Source of the DNA: Lingula anatina
Taxonomy: Eukaryota > Brachiopoda > Lingulata > Lingulida > Lingulidae
NCBI RefSeq assembly: GCF_001039355.2
Contig: NW_019775599.1
Coordinates: 18,374-75,118 of the forward strand
Reading direction: 5' to 3'
Length of the DNA: 56,745 nt
The position numbers and the translations under genes are program-made. A model generated the notes under the pieces. It ran no database searches, was not told the origin of the DNA, and saw nothing but the letters and a program-made list of their open reading frames with translations. Below are positions 55,301-56,745 of the stretch, piece after piece. How positions within the stretch are numbered: position 1 is the stretch's first letter; each line of letters begins with the position of its first letter.

Positions 55301-56440
55301 TTGAAACAGAGTGCAGTTTAAATTGAAATTAAGTTTTCATGTTAAATGTGAAATTCATCCCTTCATCATTAGCATCCTTACATTAAGTAAAATTCATTTG
55401 TTCAGAAAGATTTCCAGGGTAGAGAATTACTTTTCACATGTCAAAAAATGCCCATGCTTGTTTCATATTTGCATTTCAAAATAAACTATTACTTTTAGTG
55501 TAAAAGCAAAAGTTTTAAAATTCCTAGCATTTTCACGCAGTTCCAGAGCAAATATCACACAGGCTTCCCAAAACTTATGCACAGTACCTTTTCTGAACAT
55601 CCACCATTGTGAACTGCACAAGAATTGGTTGCTATGCAATATGTGCCATTTCCTTGGAAGCCAGGATTGCAAAGGCACTCAAACTAGAAAAGAGAAAGAT
55701 AATATTTTTCATTTGATTTATTTAACTTTATTTCTGATTAAAATTGCAAATCTTACCAAAAACATGAAAAGTGTAAATCACAGAATATTTTTTGTGTTTC
55801 TTTCATTAGTCCACACTTATAGCTGCCTGGGTATATAAACCACACACCTAGTTGACAGACACTGTGTTAGCTGTGTCACTGAAAAAGTATCAGATATGAT
55901 GGGAATGTGTAAGTTGCACCAATAAGTGTGATTAAAATATGTTAGATGTGCCACAGTCCGAATGTATTAATTGTGTCAATAAGAGTATATATATATATAT
56001 TTCTATATATAGATAAAATGCTTTGATACCAACCTGCCCTGCCATTAAAGCATAGCAAACTGCAGATCAAGTTTTGAAAAATTCATAAGTAAGTCCATTT
56101 AAAAGTCAATCAATTATTCATAAGGTGCAGCACATATTACAGCATCCATGACTTTGTAATAATTCTATAATAATATATATGACATTTACAAATAGTTAGA
56201 TTTCTCAGATGAGCAACATGTAATTACACTACTGGGAATCAAATATTAAATAATAGGATATCTTTGATGGACCCTTGATAATAATACCTGTCCTGGTATG
56301 AGCAGCACACAGCGAGCATCTGGGTGACAGTCATTGTGTACTGTACACACTGCAATAGGGGAGCAGGACTTCCCATCACCATGCCAACCAGGGTCACAAA
56401 CACAAACACTTTTACCTGGACCTGTTTGTATGCACTTGGC
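34389..56440 (-). CDS. stab: Stabilin-like scavenger receptor (C-terminal 1210 residues; 5' end outside window)
   Basis: Exons: 56440-56288, 55683-55588, 49654-49511, 48777-48632, 47539-47422, 46722-46645, 46407-46309, 46009-45917, 45460-45332, 44895-44770, 44532-44490, 44115-43909, 43630-43478, 43174-42995, 42516-42274, 41792-41092, 40761-40629, 40366-40239, 38032-37907, 36952-36824, 36321-36211, 35430-35398, 34971-34840, 34520-34389; every phase joins. Order: EGF repeats, FAS1 (TFFAPVDPAV…NGVIHIID), FAS1 (YTVFVPTNTV), a laminin-EGF-like CCKGYYGLLC module and spacer, many EGF repeats of NGGCH type (one 701-nt exon holds about six), FAS1 (TTVFVPYRIS…IIHIIK), membrane span (AELIGIIVASILVLAVLVLV), tail with ENFDNPLYDAE. 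Stabilins are endocytic receptors; NPLY is the type of motif that recruits PTB adaptors in STAB2. No Link domain is seen before the last FAS1 or the membrane, unlike vertebrate stabilins. Orthology to STAB1 or STAB2 individually is not claimed. Confidence 0.93.
35984..36013 (-). repeat. Diverged copy of the stabilin stop-codon segment in an intron
   Basis: These 30 bases match 34383-34412, the end of the stabilin coding sequence, with two differences. Both fall in third codon positions (GTG to GTA, CTG to CTA), so TQQVVLQ-stop is kept. The likely acceptor upstream does not fit the phase of the preceding exons, so I treat it as a remnant of exon duplication, not an active exon. Confidence 0.7.
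36825..38031. other. Stabilin introns with GATA-rich tract
   Basis: The intron 36953-37906 has no recognised element. A short (GATA)n tract at about 36781-36811 lies in the next intron, 13 bp from the donor of exon 36952-36824. Confidence 0.5.
39027..39313. mobile_element. MITE family B, about 287 bp
   Basis: Ends read ATTCAAAACAGATGA (39027-39041) and the complement of ATTCAGAACAGATGA (39299-39313). Inner arms TGATCCGCAGACTTAATATG (39059-39078) and its diverged complement near 39265-39285 extend the inverted repeat to about 55 bp. It sits in a stabilin intron. Confidence 0.75.
39346..39542. mobile_element. MITE family A, copy 2
   Basis: Outer inverted pair AGATTTAGATCGATC (39346-39360) and GATCGATCTAAAATCT (39527-39542). 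The core 39395-39517 has GCTAAATTGC…GTCAGC and GCTGACAGTAATCTAG and matches the 30292-30436 copy throughout. It lies about 30 bp from family B in the same intron. Confidence 0.8.
45435..45506. repeat. Exact 36-bp tandem duplication across a stabilin splice acceptor
   Basis: 45435-45470 and 45471-45506 are identical. Each copy holds the acceptor TTATTTATAG and the first 26 nt of the exon 45460-45332. The period is a multiple of three. Confidence 0.95.
48502..48620. repeat. Imperfect ~60-bp tandem repeat
   Basis: 48502-48557 and 48558-48620 share CACATAATTAAA, ATTACAGGCAAA, GATATGAAAAGGCAAA and a GGGAAA stretch. It ends about 12 bp from the donor of the exon 48777-48632. Confidence 0.85.
49655..55587. 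other. Largest stabilin intron (5.9 kb)
   Basis: It separates the two halves of an EGF module (…NGGCSEK and AMCIST…). Apart from the element at 53028-53194, only short unsupported frames and AT-rich sequence are seen. Confidence 0.7.
53028..53194. mobile_element. 167-bp MITE with CAGGGGCGGAT ends and ATACT duplication
   Basis: Left end CAGGGGCGGATCCAGA and right end complementary to CAGGGGCGGATTTAGA; internal GACNGTCTTCC pieces are also inverted. ATACT flanks both sides (53023-53027 and 53195-53199). The end sequence resembles hAT-like non-autonomous elements, but those give 8-bp duplications, so the superfamily is uncertain. Confidence 0.8.
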
Positions 56441-56668
56441 CTGAAAATGTATTGGGATTTGTTTGTCTTAAGATTTTCTTCCATATCAAATACTTTTTGG
56501 TAAATTTCTATTATGAAGTTGCCTTAAGATTTTATTAATTAACTATATTCATTGTAAAAAGCAATATGATTCCCTTGTCCTATCAGTGTCCTATAGCAAA
56601 ATTAACCCTACATCCAGCTTTGCATTTAAATTTGATTTCACATATGTAATTTATCTATGGATAAATAC

Positions 56669-56671
<3 letters not shown>

Positions 56672-56745
<74 letters not shown>
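56672..56745. repeat. (CT)n-(CA)n compound microsatellite
   Basis: About 20 CT units followed by about 16 CA units up to the window edge. Confidence 0.97.

Overview
This is animal nuclear DNA. The genes are split by many introns with canonical GT-AG junctions, there is a eukaryotic tRNA, and the spacers are AT-rich and full of microsatellites, miniature inverted-repeat elements and one LTR retroelement. Gene content (PRMT6, TMEM209, LSM3, a stabilin, a secreted carboxylesterase) fits an invertebrate metazoan. The sequence alone does not fix the species; a marine invertebrate is a reasonable guess. I rebuilt gene models by hand from splice sites, reading phase and remembered family landmarks; no database search was run.

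Layout. 1-2.9 kb: spacer with a MITE-like element and a tRNA-Cys. 2.9-5.3 kb (minus): 3' end of a gene for a membrane protein with fibronectin-III-like repeats. 5.5-8.6 kb: repeats, including a nearly identical 346-bp tandem pair separated by an N. 9.0-11.1 kb (minus): two-exon secreted carboxylesterase with a complete triad. 11.25-17.34 kb (minus): a Ty3/Gypsy-type element that keeps gag and protease but lacks reverse transcriptase, RNase H and integrase; it has a tRNA-Ser-type primer site, a full 3' LTR and only the downstream 106 bp of the 5' LTR. 17.6-23.3 kb (plus): PRMT6, 12 exons, first coding exon uncertain. 24.8-30.7 kb (minus): complete TMEM209, 15 coding exons, 584 aa. 31.2-33.2 kb (plus): complete LSM3, 4 exons, 102 aa, head-to-head with TMEM209. 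34.4-56.4 kb (minus): 24 exons of the C-terminal 1210 residues of a stabilin-like receptor (EGF repeats, three FAS1 domains, one membrane span, NPLY tail); its 5' end lies beyond the window.

The host genes are not an operon or pathway. PRMT6 and TMEM209 converge, TMEM209 and LSM3 diverge from a 499-bp spacer, and LSM3 and the stabilin converge. The most unusual signals are a set of short hairpins with similar loops but changing, still-paired stems in the non-coding 3' part of the retroelement; an exact 36-bp duplication of a stabilin splice acceptor whose distal copy would bring in an in-frame stop; a diverged copy of the stabilin stop-codon segment inside an upstream intron; and a PRMT6 splice donor that forms the edge of a (TG)n microsatellite.
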